Below are positions 61,479 through 64,000 of a DNA stretch of 64,000 bases, piece by piece. The stretch spans positions 3,147,501 through 3,211,500 of the forward strand of contig NC_051103.1 of the NCBI RefSeq assembly GCF_901709675.1. The letters run 5' to 3'. The translations under genes and the position numbers were made by a program. The stretch's first letter is position 1. Every line of letters begins with the position of its first letter. The notes under the pieces were generated by a model, which was not told the DNA's origin, searched no databases, and saw only the letters and a list, made by a program, of their open reading frames with translations. Origin of the DNA: Syngnathus acus. Taxonomy: Eukaryota > Chordata > Actinopteri > Syngnathiformes > Syngnathidae.

Positions 61479-62700
61479 GTCCACGAGGTACCACCGGTCG
61501 AGGGTGCTCAAGACATTGTCGCGAGCAGCGCACAACTCATTGCATGTTCTCCCTTTTGCAGGCTGGACGTAAAAGGGGGACGCACGGCCCGGCACGGCCC
61601 GGCCCTACCCGGCGACGGTAACCAAGAGAGTAGCTAGCCGCTGTGATCAAGTAAGCAAGTGACCTCCAACTTGGGGTGCTCTGAGTTTCTGACATTGTTT
61701 CTGTTTCTGCAGATGGCGATCGGGACACTACACGATCTGATCAGAAGTGGACGGACCTCTGTGGCATCACTCTGAAGTATCCTGCAGCCGGCCGGGTTCT
61801 GAGGGAGACCCGCTTCCCTGGAGGCGTCGACCTGCGCGGTGTCAATGCGTGAATTGGATTTTTTATTCTTAATTCACACTAGTGGTGTCCAAACGTCTTT
61901 GAGGGCCTCATACTGAAACAAATTCAGAATTCTTTGACACAAATTCATTAAAGACTCTAATCAATCACGACATTTTGCTATTAAGTGTTACTATTTTGTG
62001 CTACTGCTACAAAACGGTGTTAATTTTGAAGGTCAATACGTCAAACGTCGAATACCGGCCCGGAGCGGACCCGAACCTTCGGCGGACCTTCGCCCGTGAC
62101 GAGCGGCACACACGAGGCGGGTGCAGATGCGGCGAGGCCGGGAGGGCAAAGTGCCCAGCCAGCATTTAGGGAGAGTATAACTTTGCTTTTCCTTTCGCGC
62201 TTGCTTTCCCTCCCTCCCTCCACTTTTTCACTGGGTCTGCACACGGTCTGCATGATGCCTCTTTCTTCTCGGCGCTGTCATTGCACGATATTGTTTTTTT
62301 TGTTAGTGTGCTGTAAAATGGCCACTGACGTCAGAATCTTGCGCCAACTCGGTGCATTTTTTTGTACGAGTAAAAGCCTTTATTTTATTCAAGTCTGAGC
62401 CTTTTTTTTTTTTTTTGTGGTTGAATCGTCATGTGGGTGTTTGTGAATAAAGTAGACTTTGGTGCGTTTTGTTCCTGTGGGTGGTCTTTGTCAACTTTGG
62501 TGTCAGTCATTCACGATGAGCCTCAGTTGATGCGGCATCTCTTGAATATGAAACTTCTTGCATGTTTTGTTACAGGTCTTGATGTCTTCATTTGCTGTCC
62601 GACTGCGAAGGCCTGTTGCTGTACAAGCGAGAGCGATGTTAAAGTAGTTTGAAGTTCCAAACATTACATGTAACTTCCAGAATATCGGCCTTCAATTCAA
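61479..62700. other. Unassigned region with exon-like pieces
   Basis: Two GC-rich exon-like pieces sit on the plus strand: one after a TTTTGCAG at 61553-61560 and one after TTTCTGCAG ending at 61711. They can be joined in frame, and the frame ends at a TGA near 61850 (last residues LRGVNA). The donor between them is poor. No product recognised. A (CCCT)n run is near 62205-62220 and a poly-T run near 62403-62416. Confidence 0.3.
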
Positions 62701-64000
62701 AGCACTTGTTAGTCGCATGTTGCTTAACACCGCCAACCTTGGTACCAGTACTGTGATACCACCCAGTTCAGAGTTAAGCCTGCAAAAAAACATGTAAGGC
62801 CTGTTAGGCTACGGATTTTAGTTATTGATCTGACTCCAAATTGCGATCAACACTTAACACAAGAATTATGTCCAAAGCCACACAGTCGCACCTAACAATT
62901 TTGGGAGTTCGTTCTGTCAAAGAGAAGACCAGTAGATCAATGAGGCCGAATTTACCAATTGTTTAATCCTGACAAAGCAAGATAATACAGGTGCCTGGGT
63001 CCTCCGGGTCCCTCACACTAAGATTCGTGTGTTCTTGTGACCAAGAGACAACACATTCTTCCGGGTTGCCCAGTTTTAAAGAAACACAATATGAATATTC
63101 AAGCATGCAAAATATTGTGTGGTGATTGGTTGATGGTCATCCACTGCTCAGCGCAGGTGTCTGGTCTCAGTTGTGGGCGGTTGGGTCTGGATCACCATGA
63201 CGAGTTGTTATTCGCGATCCTCACCGGCCTTGAGATGTCCTCCCTGTCTGGATATCCTGTTCCACAATACTTTGTAGAAAACAAGTTCATGTAGCCTGCA
63301 CATTCCTTTCCACTTATGCGACCACACGAGTACACTACTACTGAAAATTATATTGATATGATTATATATATGTTTAACGCAGCTTTAATAAAATATGTTT
63401 GCAAATTGCCGAAAGCACATTTCCCTTTAGGCCACACAGCAACCTGCTTAGGTGGCTCAAAAGTGAGCCAGAGAGGTACTCCTTACCGGCTTCTTTATTA
63501 AATTGGCCTTTTCAGACAGGTTAGATGAATTCCAAGTGCTGCCATCTAGTGACGGCAAATTCCCTAACCTGTCTGACGCTCCATTTAACTATGTGCGAAA
63601 ATACTTCACTTTAAACTACACTATTAAAAATGCTAGGTGCCCTAATTTGACGGCTGGGTCAATGCGACACATCTTTCGTGGTTTGTATTGCCCAACCTGA
63701 AACCTAACAAACATACAACATAAATACTGCCGCTGTCTCTCCAGTGCGCATGTGTGTAAAAAGTACAAAGCAATAACATTAACTTGCCTTACTTCCACTA
63801 AACCACATGCTAAAAATGTGATACTTTTGCAGATTATCTTTTTTCCTACAGCTTGATAAAGTTCTTCAAGTTGAGCATTGCTGTACTTTTATTTTTAATA
63901 AACATTTATGTTAAAACTTGTCTGGTGTTTTATTCCTTGTTTTTATAATCGCCAATTAAAACATAAAAATCAGACATTTGGTTAACTGCTTTATATGACA
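62701..64000. other. No recognised gene
   Basis: I see no convincing exon here. The region contains one compact inverted repeat (63513-63575) and an AATAAA at about 63896-63901 followed by a TTGTCTGG-type downstream stretch, which could be the end of a plus-strand transcript. Confidence 0.5.
63513..63575. repeat. Perfect 12-bp inverted repeat hairpin
   Basis: CAGACAGGTTAG at 63513-63524 is exactly complementary to CTAACCTGTCTG at 63564-63575. A further five pairs (GAATT with AATTC) are possible inside the arms. The hairpin is about 63 nt overall. Confidence 0.85.

Overview
This window is vertebrate nuclear DNA from a ray-finned (teleost-type) fish. The evidence is eight multi-exon genes with GT-AG introns that are mostly under 1 kb, vertebrate-length proteins, poly-T, (TG)n and poly-A tracts, and fragments of a dispersed repeat that I recognise from teleost genomes. 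There are no bacterial features. I cannot name the species. Gene order, left to right, is aco2(-), phf5a(+), tef(-), zc3h7b(-), rangap1(+), chadl(+), l3mbtl2(-), ep300(+). This is the block found on human 22q13.2 (EP300-L3MBTL2-CHADL-RANGAP1-ZC3H7B-TEF-TOB2-PHF5A-ACO2), seen here in reverse, with two differences: no tob2 between phf5a and tef, and ep300 flipped so that it is head to head with l3mbtl2.

Region by region. 1-5.8 kb: mitochondrial aconitase, with a canonical iron-responsive element built over its start codon. 6.3-7.3 kb: the splicing factor phf5a, sharing a divergent promoter region with aco2. 7.4-12.9 kb: the PAR-bZIP clock-output factor tef, with two alternative first exons each preceded by CCAAT boxes. 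13.3-21.7 kb: the CCCH zinc-finger gene zc3h7b, which seems to lack the C-terminal zinc-finger module of the human protein. 22.3-26.3 kb: rangap1. 26.8-32.2 kb: the leucine-rich-repeat matrix protein gene chadl. 32.3-39.7 kb: l3mbtl2, four MBT repeats and an FCS zinc finger, whose 5' exons here encode two THAP zinc-finger domains in frame; a third THAP gene sits inside one of its introns, flanked by an inverted duplication. 42.2-59.4 kb: the histone acetyltransferase ep300 (31 coding exons, about 2755 aa). 59.5-64 kb: no recognisable gene, with tandem duplications and a few exon-like pieces.

Several genes act on chromatin or gene expression: ep300 acetylates histones, l3mbtl2 is a Polycomb-type (PRC1.6) methyl-lysine reader, tef is a DNA-binding factor, phf5a belongs to the SF3b spliceosome, and zc3h7b binds RNA. 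Exon junctions were assigned by eye from splice consensus, reading phase and remembered family sequences; every exon set listed sums to a whole number of codons with one terminal stop. The most notable items are the predicted double-THAP/L3MBTL2 fusion, the aco2 IRE, the alternative tef first exon, and the shortened zc3h7b C-terminus.
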